Shown here: piece by piece, positions 12,593 through 19,380 of the stretch | Numbering within the stretch: position 1 is the first letter of the stretch | How the letters are laid out: each line of letters starts with the position of its first letter | IMG/VR virus record: IMGVR_UViG_3300018420_000158 | Coordinates: 1 to 20,359 of that record | DNA: 20,359 nt | Origin: a virus | Reading direction: 5' to 3' (one strand) | Made by a program: the position numbers and the translations under genes | The notes under the pieces: generated by a model | What the model was told of the DNA's origin: nothing | Databases searched by the model: none | Seen by the model: only the letters and a program-made list of their open reading frames with translations

Positions 12593-14923
12593 ATGGCAAA
12601 CTTTAACACCGGGGGAGGTTCCGCAGGAGACTTTGATGATTCTTTCAACGAAGCAATGGGATATTCCGGTGGAAGTAACGACCAAAATGATGGCGGTGGA
12701 GGCGGTGGTCGTGGGGGTTCTGGTGCTGAAGTTGATGTTAATATGGGGATTGCTGGCAGAGGTGCCGATAGACAAGACTCCTTAATGAACCAGTTGAACG
12801 AGGTCAGTAATGTCTTCGACCAAATGGACAATATTCTAAATACAGGAACTAATTTTAACCGTCCGGTTACAGTGTTAAACGCTCAAAATGAAATGAGGGG
12901 GTTTGATCCTAGAGGCGGTCGGTATGGGGCAGATGATACGGCGTTTTTTGCAGGAGCCATAGGGCGACCTGACCTTGCTTTTCAAATCACACCACCGGAT
13001 CAGGATAACTCGGTTTTTAGAAGCATTGAACGCGGAGTTACTAAGGCGCTTAACGCAGTCCACGAACGTTTTGGCACGTCTATTAACAGAGAATACGCAA
13101 TTCTTCCGTCCGAAAAATACATCGGAAAAATCACAGAAGACTACGGGTTTACTGATTTTATCGGAAATGTCCTCGGCACTATAACTCCGGGCGGAGCAAG
13201 AGTAGATCGATACCGGTCGGAAGAGCTAACTAAAACCGGGCGTGGCACTAGGCAGTTTGGAGAGGCAAAAGCTTTTTACGGTTCAATTGATACGCGATAC
13301 GCGGTTACGCCTGAAAAAGAACAAGAGATGTTAGCCGAACAACGTCGAGCGCAAGAAGAAAGAAGAAAATACGGAGATGATCAACCCCCACAACCCATCT
13401 CCACAGTAGCTGGTGTAACTGGCACTGTAGCCCGACCGCGTTCTGCAATTTTAGGCTCTTTAATGGGTGATTTGACAAGCCCCATGTATAACATAGCCGC
13501 ACCATATGTCGGTGATGCCCTAGACGCTGTTAATCCGTTTAGTTACTTTGGTGGCGGCAGTGCTACAAACGCATTTAATTTTGTAAAGGGGGGACCTGTA
13601 CAAAAAGCTCAGATGGGTGGGGTTCAAGAAAATATTGAAGGTCCTGTTGGATTTGTTGGCGGTCCCCCTGAACAAATGACAGAGGCGGAAACTGTTGCCG
13701 ATGATGTCCCAGTTGAAGTCGCAGAAGGTAGTTATGTACTAAACGCGGCGGCTGTTGAATACATGGGAAGTGCTGACGTTAAAAAAATGATTCTTAGTGC
13801 TTTACAAGAGTTAAAAACACAAGGTGTTGATAAGGCGCAAAACATCGATACAGTAGAACTAGATACGCAAGTTTCTTTGTTGGTATCAAAGGGTGAGGTT
13901 TTAATTCCACCAGCCGTTGCACAAGTTATCGGGTATGATCGTTTAGAAAAAATAAACAAACGCGGCTTGAAAGAGACAGAGAAACGAGTTCAAGAAAATG
14001 GTCAGAGTCCAGAGGCTGAAGCACTAGACCAACAACCCGCTAATCCTTCTGAAGGTATGACGATGTTTGATGGCGGGGTAGCGCACAGACTTCAAAATGA
14101 TTTGGCCTATTTGTATGGTTCAGGTAGTGATCGAGTAAATGAGGCGATTCTAAAAGCACGAGAAAAAAATCCAGAAGGTTTTGCTCAAGTACAAGAAAAA
14201 AATACTGATAGAAAAATAGAAGCTCTTAACAGAATTCAATTTGAAACTGACGAGATTATTAACAAGAGCCCAGAACCGCTACGTAAATTTGATTCGTATT
14301 TAATAGAGCAGGCCCCGTACTTTTTACAAATAGCATACGGGACTGAAGATAGAGATCAAGTTCCTCTAGCAAAAGCGGGGGATTTTTATAGTGTTCCTGA
14401 AGATGTTATGGGACTCGCAAGTCACGACAGAACTAGGGCCTACTATCCGGGCAAGCCAGAGGAGTTTCGAGACACTACGTATTTACATGAAACAGGTCAT
14501 GCCTTGTACCCCTACGATCTTAGTAGGGTTGGAAGATCCCTCGCTAGTGTTGCAAAAACCTTTGGATTACCTTACGTGCCCGCTGATGAACCGGATGATG
14601 AAAACGCCGTCACAACCTTAGATCTTTATCGGAGTCTAGTAAACGGTAATGAAGCAGAAATTAAACAAGCTGTTGGTTATTTAATGTACCAACATCGAGA
14701 AATTCCCGGAACGCCTTTATTAACAGAAGAAGGTTCTATTGATTCTTTAAAAGAGTCAACAGTACGGTATGTATCTGACATCATGGATAAGTCAGAAAAA
14801 AATAAAATGTCAGACAAAGAACGTAAATCTCTTGCAGACGATATGGAACGAGTGTTCGACGAACAACGCGATAAAATTCAAAAGTATGCTAGAGAGTACG
14901 AAATAAGTAGAGCGGGCCGTTGA
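12593..14923 (+). CDS. Large virion-type protein with duplicated motif and HETGH metalloprotease-like site
   Basis: The 776-residue protein has a Gly-rich N-terminus (about 34-42) and a Glu/Arg-rich segment (QEMLAEQRRAQEERRKYGDD). Two related motifs follow: VPVEVAEGSYVLNAAAVEYM at 372-391 and VSLLVSKGEVLIPPAVAQVI at 427-446. These are versions of the 'VPAMLTEGEFVIPAEVV' motif that I know from phage tail and internal virion proteins. Near the C-terminus, YLHETGHALY places HETGH at 632-636, the HExxH zinc site of metallopeptidases. The third ligand is not certain (acidic residues in PADEPDDENA or H in YQHREIP). A GGAG ribosome site precedes ATG. Between portal and scaffold it could be a maturation protease or an ejected internal protein. 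Confidence 0.65.
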   Translation: MANFNTGGGSAGDFDDSFNEAMGYSGGSNDQNDGGGGGGRGGSGAEVDVNMGIAGRGADRQDSLMNQLNEVSNVFDQMDNILNTGTNFNRPVTVLNAQNEMRGFDPRGGRYGADDTAFFAGAIGRPDLAFQITPPDQDNSVFRSIERGVTKALNAVHERFGTSINREYAILPSEKYIGKITEDYGFTDFIGNVLGTITPGGARVDRYRSEELTKTGRGTRQFGEAKAFYGSIDTRYAVTPEKEQEMLAEQRRAQEERRKYGDDQPPQPISTVAGVTGTVARPRSAILGSLMGDLTSPMYNIAAPYVGDALDAVNPFSYFGGGSATNAFNFVKGGPVQKAQMGGVQENIEGPVGFVGGPPEQMTEAETVADDVPVEVAEGSYVLNAAAVEYMGSADVKKMILSALQELKTQGVDKAQNIDTVELDTQVSLLVSKGEVLIPPAVAQVIGYDRLEKINKRGLKETEKRVQENGQSPEAEALDQQPANPSEGMTMFDGGVAHRLQNDLAYLYGSGSDRVNEAILKAREKNPEGFAQVQEKNTDRKIEALNRIQFETDEIINKSPEPLRKFDSYLIEQAPYFLQIAYGTEDRDQVPLAKAGDFYSVPEDVMGLASHDRTRAYYPGKPEEFRDTTYLHETGHALYPYDLSRVGRSLASVAKTFGLPYVPADEPDDENAVTTLDLYRSLVNGNEAEIKQAVGYLMYQHREIPGTPLLTEEGSIDSLKESTVRYVSDIMDKSEKNKMSDKERKSLADDMERVFDEQRDKIQKYAREYEISRAGR

Positions 14924-14948
14924 TCTCCGCGCCCCACTAATTTTTAAA

Positions 14949-15011
14949 ACGGCTACCCTGCAATCCCGCAGGCCCCGAAACCTACGGCTACCCTCATGCC
15001 ATGAGGCCCCG
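14949..15011 (+). ncRNA. Paired shape-conserved RNA hairpins upstream of the scaffold gene
   Basis: Two copies (14949-14977 and 14984-15011) share the flanks ACGGCTACC on the left and GGCCCCG on the right. The stems between are different but both pair: CCTGC/GCAGG with loop AATCCC in the first, CCTCAT/ATGAGG with loop GCC in the second. Changed sequence with kept pairing argues for a functional RNA rather than plain repeats. It lies in the 106-nt gap before the scaffold ribosome site, so it could be an mRNA processing, stability or translation element. Confidence 0.65.
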
Positions 15012-15029
15012 TGAGATAGGAGACTAAAA

Positions 15030-15923
15030 ATGGCAAAACCAAAAGGGCATCGCGCCAATAAAGCAAACGATTCTTTCGGAACGATCAATAACGATCAAAT
15101 CTATAAAGGAAAATACCGGGAGGACGTTTACAAAGATGACGACGACGAAGTAGTAGAAGCGACGGACCCCTCACAAGAAGAAGAGGCTACTCCCGAAACA
15201 AATGAATCTACTTCATTTGCAGAACCTGCAAAGGGATCAGATACCGACTATAAAAAACGGTATGATGATCTTAAACGACACTATGACTCCAAACTCGAAG
15301 AATGGAAACAAGAGAAAGAACAGATTACTAATGCACAACAGATAGGAGCTAAAGAAGGCGTTCCAATGGGTGACCTTCCAAAGACTCCCGAAGAACTCTC
15401 TGAGTTTAAAGAAAAATATCCGGATGTGTATCATGTTGTTGAGACAATCTCGACCATTCAAGCAGAGAACCGGCTAAAGGAACTGAAATCAGAGGTAGAA
15501 AGTTTAAAAAACCGCGAGCAAAAAGCTCAATCACAAGCGGCATATCAAGAACTTTTAAATTTACATCCTGATTTTCCAGAGCTTAAAGGTAGCACAGAAT
15601 TTATATCATGGTTGGATGAACAGCCTGATAGTATAGCCGACGGCATATACAAAAATAATTCTGATGTTAGATGGGCAAGTAGAGTCCTCGACTTATACAA
15701 AGCCGATACAGGTATTGTAAAAAAACGTCAAAAGAAGAGCGATGCTGATGCGGCCCTAGCCGTAAGCAAGGCCACAGCAAAAGACGTGGTTAAAGAAGCT
15801 TCTCCTGACAAAAAAATCTGGAAAGCATCTGAAATCGGTAAAATGAAGCCGTGGCAATTCGAGAAGCTTGAAGCTGAACTCGATGCCGCACGTGCTGAAG
15901 GCCGAATAGACTATACAACTTAA
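15030..15923 (+). CDS. Capsid assembly scaffold protein
   Basis: The 297-residue protein is highly charged and contains no cysteine or membrane segment. An acidic N-terminal region (YKDDDDEVVEATDPSQEEEA) is followed by coiled-coil stretches (KRYDDLKRHYDSKLEEWKQE and NRLKELKSEVESLKNREQKA) and a basic-to-mixed C-terminal helix (WKASEIGKMKPWQFEKLEAE) that would contact the coat protein. Charge pattern, length and position immediately before the major capsid gene are those of phage scaffolding proteins, which shape the prohead and leave before or during packaging. AGGAG lies 7 nt before ATG. The paired hairpins sit just upstream and may adjust its dosage. Confidence 0.8.
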   Translation: MAKPKGHRANKANDSFGTINNDQIYKGKYREDVYKDDDDEVVEATDPSQEEEATPETNESTSFAEPAKGSDTDYKKRYDDLKRHYDSKLEEWKQEKEQITNAQQIGAKEGVPMGDLPKTPEELSEFKEKYPDVYHVVETISTIQAENRLKELKSEVESLKNREQKAQSQAAYQELLNLHPDFPELKGSTEFISWLDEQPDSIADGIYKNNSDVRWASRVLDLYKADTGIVKKRQKKSDADAALAVSKATAKDVVKEASPDKKIWKASEIGKMKPWQFEKLEAELDAARAEGRIDYTT

Positions 15924-15956
15924 TAACCTAACTATCTCATAAGGAAGGGTAATAAC

Positions 15957-16901
15957 ATGGCTTTTAATAGCGCATCAGGTCATAACAACCTGCCTTCAGG
16001 GAACTTTACTCCTGAGATTTTTTCTCAGAAAGTCCTGAAGTTTTTCCGTCGTGCGTCGGTAGCCGAAGATATCACCAACACCGACTACGCTGGTGAAATC
16101 GAAAACTACGGCGACACAGTTCGTATCATCAAAGAACCTACAATCACTGTATCTTCTTACTCACGCGGTGCTGTGGTCAACCCACAAGACCTCGCTGACG
16201 ATCAGATCACAATGGTTGTTGACCAAGCGAATGCTTTCGCGTTCAAGATTGACGACATCGAAGAGCGTCAGTCACACGTCAATTTTGAGGCGTTGGCTAC
16301 ATCTTCTGGTGCGTTCTCTTTGAAGCGTAAGTATGATGCTAGCGTTCTTCAAGCAATGGCCGATGGTGCTGGTAATACTAGCACATCATACGGTACAGCG
16401 GCATCCCCAATTAACATTTATACTGCGGCTACTAAAGGTGACAGTGCTGTTAATGCGATGCTTGCTATGGCACGTGATCTGGATGATCAATCTATTCCAG
16501 AAGAGAACCGCTGGTTCGTTGCACCTCCTGCTTTCTACGAAGCATTGTTTGGTGCCGGTGCTAAGTTTGCAGAAGTACAGGTAACTGGCGACGCAACTTC
16601 ACCACTACGTAACGGTCTTGTTATGCAAGGTAACATTGCTGGCTTTAACTGCTACAAGTCAACCGCGCTTAACAACTCTGGTACAGATGTTGTAACTGTA
16701 ACCTCACAGGATACTACGAATGATTTCGTAATTCTTGCTGGTCACATGTCTTCTACAGCGACTGCATCGCACATCGCTAAGACAGAGGTTGTCCGTTCAA
16801 CTGAAACATTCAGCGACATCGTTCGTGGCTTGCACGTATTTGGCCGTAAGGTCCTACGTCCAGAAGCTCTCGTACAGGGTGTTGTTGCAACTGCCGCATA
16901 A
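15957..16901 (+). CDS. Major capsid protein
   Basis: The 314-residue protein would build the icosahedral head. Features fitting HK97-fold coat proteins of podophage type are: N-terminal LPSGNFTPEIFSQKVLKFFR, the middle YAGEIENYGDTVRIIKEPTI ('G....GDTV.I'), then QANAFAFKIDDIEERQSH. After this come ENRWFVAPPAFYEALFGAGA and the C-terminal FSDIVRGLHVFGRKVLRPEA, the usual end with a domain that returns to the strand 'G...FG.KV..P..'. It is rich in GCT/GCA Ala and the codons appear more uniform than in its neighbours, in line with high expression. AAGGAAGGG precedes the start. Placement after scaffold makes the call very sure; the exact subfamily is open. Confidence 0.9.
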   Translation: MAFNSASGHNNLPSGNFTPEIFSQKVLKFFRRASVAEDITNTDYAGEIENYGDTVRIIKEPTITVSSYSRGAVVNPQDLADDQITMVVDQANAFAFKIDDIEERQSHVNFEALATSSGAFSLKRKYDASVLQAMADGAGNTSTSYGTAASPINIYTAATKGDSAVNAMLAMARDLDDQSIPEENRWFVAPPAFYEALFGAGAKFAEVQVTGDATSPLRNGLVMQGNIAGFNCYKSTALNNSGTDVVTVTSQDTTNDFVILAGHMSSTATASHIAKTEVVRSTETFSDIVRGLHVFGRKVLRPEALVQGVVATAA

Positions 16902-16913
16902 GGAGACTAAACA

Positions 16914-17336
16914 ATGGCTACATATACTGTTACTGGTGCCGTTGCGGGCGTCCCCCTCGGCATTAAACCTCAAATCGTCGAAGTCGTTTTAGACTTCTCT
17001 TCAACCAACTTAACTACTGCCGACTCAGTCGAAGTAATTGAGATGAAAGCTAACACACTCGTATTAGCGGCAGGCGTTGAAGTTATCACAGCGGCATCAA
17101 CTGGTTCACCAGTTCTTGATCTCGGTGATGATGATGACGATGATCTGTACGTCGCGGCTCTCTCAGGTTCAGCTACTGGACATGAGATCAACGTTGCGGC
17201 AGGCACAATGAAGCTGTACACAGCGGCTGACACCATCGATTTGATTGCTAACACAGCAACTTTCGACGGTAAAGTCCGTGTGTTCGCTGTTATCGCGGAA
17301 CTCGGCACTGCTGAGACTGCGGCAACATTTGCCTAA
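16914..17336 (+). CDS. Probable head decoration or minor head protein
   Basis: The 140-residue protein follows the capsid gene after 12 nt with a strong AAGGAGA ribosome site. It is beta-rich, small-residue rich and acidic, with an Asp run (VLDLGDDDDDDLYVAAL) that may bind cations. It has no cysteine. Decoration proteins that sit on the capsid surface are often encoded here and look like this, but I do not recognise a specific family. A terminator follows at once, so it ends the most strongly expressed unit. Alternative: a head completion protein. Confidence 0.55.
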   Translation: MATYTVTGAVAGVPLGIKPQIVEVVLDFSSTNLTTADSVEVIEMKANTLVLAAGVEVITAASTGSPVLDLGDDDDDDLYVAALSGSATGHEINVAAGTMKLYTAADTIDLIANTATFDGKVRVFAVIAELGTAETAATFA

Positions 17337-17340
17337 ATAT

Positions 17341-17376
17341 GTCAGGGGCCTTCGGGCCCCTTGACTCTTTTTATTT
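17341..17376 (+). terminator. Intrinsic terminator with UUCG tetraloop after the capsid genes
   Basis: GTCAGGGGCC, loop TTCG, GGCCCCTTGAC (one bulged T), followed by a T-rich tail CTTTTTATTTT. The stable UUCG loop makes it a strong stop. Confidence 0.85.
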
Positions 17377-17389
17377 TATCCTTTAAACT
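17361..17389 (+). promoter_or_regulatory. Promoter-like sequence overlapping the terminator
   Basis: TTGACT (17361-17366), 17-nt spacer and TAAACT (17384-17389), just before the small basic genes. The -35 box is the right arm and tail of the terminator. It would restart transcription for the lysis and fibre genes. Confidence 0.4.
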
Positions 17390-17418
17390 CAAGACAGGCC
17401 CTCCGGGGGTATACCTAC

Positions 17419-17634
17419 ATGAAACCAATGGGATACACAGAAAGGTTTGCAACAGCCCGTGCTAACATGGCAAAGGGCGGCAAAGCTAAAAAGAAAGGTA
17501 ACAAGATATGTCCGGCGGGTATTGCATGGGCAAAACGTACCTTTGATAAATACCCGAGTGCGTATGCTAATCTTGCCGCATCAAAATACTGTAAAGATCC
17601 CAACTATGCAAAGAAGTCTAAAGGCAAGAAGTAA
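17419..17634 (+). CDS. Small basic two-cysteine protein (CPxG...WAKRTFDKYPSAYAN type)
   Basis: This 71-residue, Lys-rich protein begins MKPMGYTERFATARANMAKG and carries the motif ICPAGIAWAKRTFDKYPSAY (30-49), then ASKYCKDPNYAKK. Only two cysteines are present (C31, C58). I know this motif from many phages of aquatic bacteria as small proteins of unknown function. The charge suggests DNA binding or packaging into the head. It shares YTER[FW]xxAR at its start with the protein at 17872. A plain strong ribosome site is not visible. Confidence 0.75.
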   Translation: MKPMGYTERFATARANMAKGGKAKKKGNKICPAGIAWAKRTFDKYPSAYANLAASKYCKDPNYAKKSKGKK

Positions 17635-17888
17635 TGGGTGAACTTAAAAAGTGGGTCAAACAAGATTGGGTACGTATCGGCACCGATGGAAAAATTAAAG
17701 GTAAGTGTGGTACATCCAAAAACAAAAAGAACCCTGACCGCTGTTTACCACGAAGTAAGGCTCAAAGTTTAAGTCAAAAAGACCGCGCCGCAACTGCACG
17801 TAAAAAGAAAGCAGGCGGAGCAAAAGGTAAGCAATTTGTTGCAAACACCAAAAAAGCAAGGGTAAGATCAAGTGGACGAAAAAAATAA
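17634..17888 (+). CDS. Small basic two-cysteine protein (NPDRCLPRxKAQSLS type)
   Basis: The 84-residue protein starts in a TAATG overlap with the previous gene. It reads ELKKWVKQDWVRIGTDGKIK, then GKCGTSKNKKNPDRCLPRSK and AQSLSQKDRAATARKKKAGG, ending VANTKKARV. Cysteines are C25 and C37 only. It matches, as I recall, phage and bacterial proteins grouped as DUF5872, whose role is unknown. It is strongly basic (Lys/Arg), so nucleic acid binding is likely. No membrane segment is present. Confidence 0.75.
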   Translation: MGELKKWVKQDWVRIGTDGKIKGKCGTSKNKKNPDRCLPRSKAQSLSQKDRAATARKKKAGGAKGKQFVANTKKARVRSSGRKK

Positions 17889-18171
17889 GTACACTGAACG
17901 TTGGGAAATGGCTCGTGGTGGTCGCACAAAAAAGAATGTAAATTTATCTGTGGGACGAGGTGAAAAACGCTCCGTAAAAGAAGGCGGAGGTTTGACAGCT
18001 AAAGGTCGCGCAAAGTATAATAGAGCTACGGGATCAAATCTTAAAGCTCCTGTAACTGGTAAAGTAAAGCCCGGAAGTAAAGCGGCAAAGAGACGCAAGA
18101 GTTTTTGCGCTAGATCGAAGGGATGGACAGGCGAACGCGGTAAGGCCGCTCGTCGTAGGTGGAAGTGCTAG
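17872..18171 (+). CDS. Small basic two-cysteine protein (KRRKSFCAR type)
   Basis: The 99-residue protein starts at GTG 17872, overlapping the previous gene by 17 nt, with AAGGG upstream. It begins YTERWEMARGGRTKK, continues EGGGLTAKGRAKYNRATGSN and KPGSKAAKRRKSFCARSKGW, and ends ARRRWKC. Cysteines are C79 and the last residue C99. The 'GGLTxKGRxxYNRxTGxNLKxPVT' to 'KSFCAR' pattern matches, as I recall, the DUF6321 kind of phage proteins, of unknown role. It is extremely basic. Together with the two preceding genes it makes a trio that could condense DNA or act on host nucleic acids. Confidence 0.75.
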   Translation: MDEKNKYTERWEMARGGRTKKNVNLSVGRGEKRSVKEGGGLTAKGRAKYNRATGSNLKAPVTGKVKPGSKAAKRRKSFCARSKGWTGERGKAARRRWKC

Positions 18172-18172
18172 T

Positions 18173-18601
18173 ATGATGAAGTACGACGTTACTGCTCTTG
18201 AAGATCAACTGATTGATCACGAGGGTTTAGAGCTAAAGCCATACCACTGTACAGCAGATAAGCTGACTATTGGCGTGGGCCGTAACATTCAAGACCGGGG
18301 CATCACAGAAGATGAAGCCCGGTACTTGCTCAAGAACGACATAAAAATTGTAGAAGATGAACTTCTTACGAGACAACCCGTGGTTGCTGGACTTGATTCT
18401 GTTCGTCAGCGTGTGCTTGTTGACATGGGCTTCAATCTAGGACTTCCAATTCTTATGAAGTTTCAAAACATGTGGTCTGCGATTGAAGATGGGGACTACC
18501 ATGAAGCCGCACGGCAGATGATGGACTCCCGGTGGGCATCTCAGGTAGGACAACGCGCCGAGCGTTTGGCTCAAGCAATGTCATCAGGTGAGTGGATTTG
18601 A
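18173..18601 (+). CDS. Endolysin, GH24 phage lysozyme (muramidase)
   Basis: The 142-residue enzyme would cut the MurNAc-GlcNAc bond of peptidoglycan at lysis. The catalytic region is HEGLELKPYHCTADKLTIGV (16-35): E17 is the general acid and T32 the third conserved position. The usual Asp of T4 lysozyme (D20) is replaced by Cys 26, as in other phage lysozymes with 'YxCTAGKLTIGVGRN'. MGFNLGLPILMKFQNMW and the DGDYHEAARQMMDSRW segment are the typical second lobe. No signal peptide or SAR helix is seen, so it needs a holin, and none is evident nearby. Start codons ATG 18173 and 18176 are equivalent; GGAAG is upstream. Confidence 0.9.
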   Translation: MMKYDVTALEDQLIDHEGLELKPYHCTADKLTIGVGRNIQDRGITEDEARYLLKNDIKIVEDELLTRQPVVAGLDSVRQRVLVDMGFNLGLPILMKFQNMWSAIEDGDYHEAARQMMDSRWASQVGQRAERLAQAMSSGEWI

Positions 18602-18969
18602 GCACACTAAAATACGTTACGCAAGGTCTTGAAGTTGCAGACGAAAATTTAACGGATGCGAAATCAAGCAATACGGGACTACTGTATCAGTGCCCTACTA
18701 ATTTTACTGCTAGAGTAGTGTTTTTGCACATCTCTAGCGGATCAGCAAATAATAAAAAGATAAGCATAAACTTTAACGATTCATCTGCAAGTTCGGATCA
18801 TCTTTTACTAGATGAACACTCCGTAACTGCAAATCGGGAGCATGACGTTTTGTCCGGGGGGTCGGCTCTTTATCTTGATCCCGGAGATGCTCTGCATTGT
18901 TTTAAGGAAACAGGTGGAGATTTTCACGTAACAATCTCAGTTGAAGAGATATATACCCCCGGAATATAA
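18598..18969 (+). CDS. Small beta-rich structural-type protein
   Basis: The protein is about 123 residues long and begins LSTLKYVTQGLEVADENLTD (TTG start, overlapping the lysozyme stop, AGGTGAG 5 nt upstream). GTG 18592 is a possible alternative start two codons earlier but sits on the ribosome site. It is beta-rich and neutral: TGLLYQCPTNFTARVVFLHI, ISINFNDSS, YLDPGDALHCF, VTISVEEIYTPGI. It looks like a small jelly-roll-like accessory protein of phage tails or heads ('...LY..P...TA.V..LHI.N'). Function is unknown. Position before tail fibre-type genes supports a virion role. Confidence 0.6.
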   Translation: MSTLKYVTQGLEVADENLTDAKSSNTGLLYQCPTNFTARVVFLHISSGSANNKKISINFNDSSASSDHLLLDEHSVTANREHDVLSGGSALYLDPGDALHCFKETGGDFHVTISVEEIYTPGI

Positions 18970-18981
18970 CAGGAGAATTAC

Positions 18982-19377
18982 ATGTCAAAGTCCAATTACC
19001 TAGAGAATAAAATTCTCGACCACGCACTGGGCACGACCGCTTTTACACAGCCAACTAATCAGTACTTAGCGTTACACACTGCTGATCCCACAGATGCGGG
19101 TAGTGGTGCAGAATTAAGTACATCTGGTACAGGCTATGCCAGAATCGCTGTTGATTTTAACGCCGCCTCTAGTGGGACTGCAACAGGACCTACTTCGGCA
19201 AAAGAATTCACAAACTCTAGCGGAAGTTCTTGGACACAAGTCACGCACTTCGGTATTTGGGATGCATCAACCTCTGGTAATTTACTATACCACGGCGCGT
19301 TGACTACTGCTAAAACAATTGCCGCTGGTGATACGCTACGTTTTACTGCTGACTCTATTTCTATATCTGAGGCTTAA
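18982..19377 (+). CDS. Tail fibre-associated or minor tail protein
   Basis: The 131-residue protein begins MSKSNYLENKILDHALGTTA, then FTQPTNQYLALHTADPTDAG and TGYARIAVDFNAASSG. It ends THFGIWDASTSGNLLYHGAL and KTIAAGDTLRFTADSISISE. This order ('YLENKLLDH...YLALHTADPT', 'GYAR..V.F', 'THFGIWDA..GNLL.HG.L') is a family I recognise from many phages, usually annotated as a tail fibre or structural protein. GGAG precedes ATG. It lies just before the collagen-like fibre gene and may form part of the same adhesion device. Confidence 0.75.
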   Translation: MSKSNYLENKILDHALGTTAFTQPTNQYLALHTADPTDAGSGAELSTSGTGYARIAVDFNAASSGTATGPTSAKEFTNSSGSSWTQVTHFGIWDASTSGNLLYHGALTTAKTIAAGDTLRFTADSISISEA

Positions 19378-19380
19378 TGA

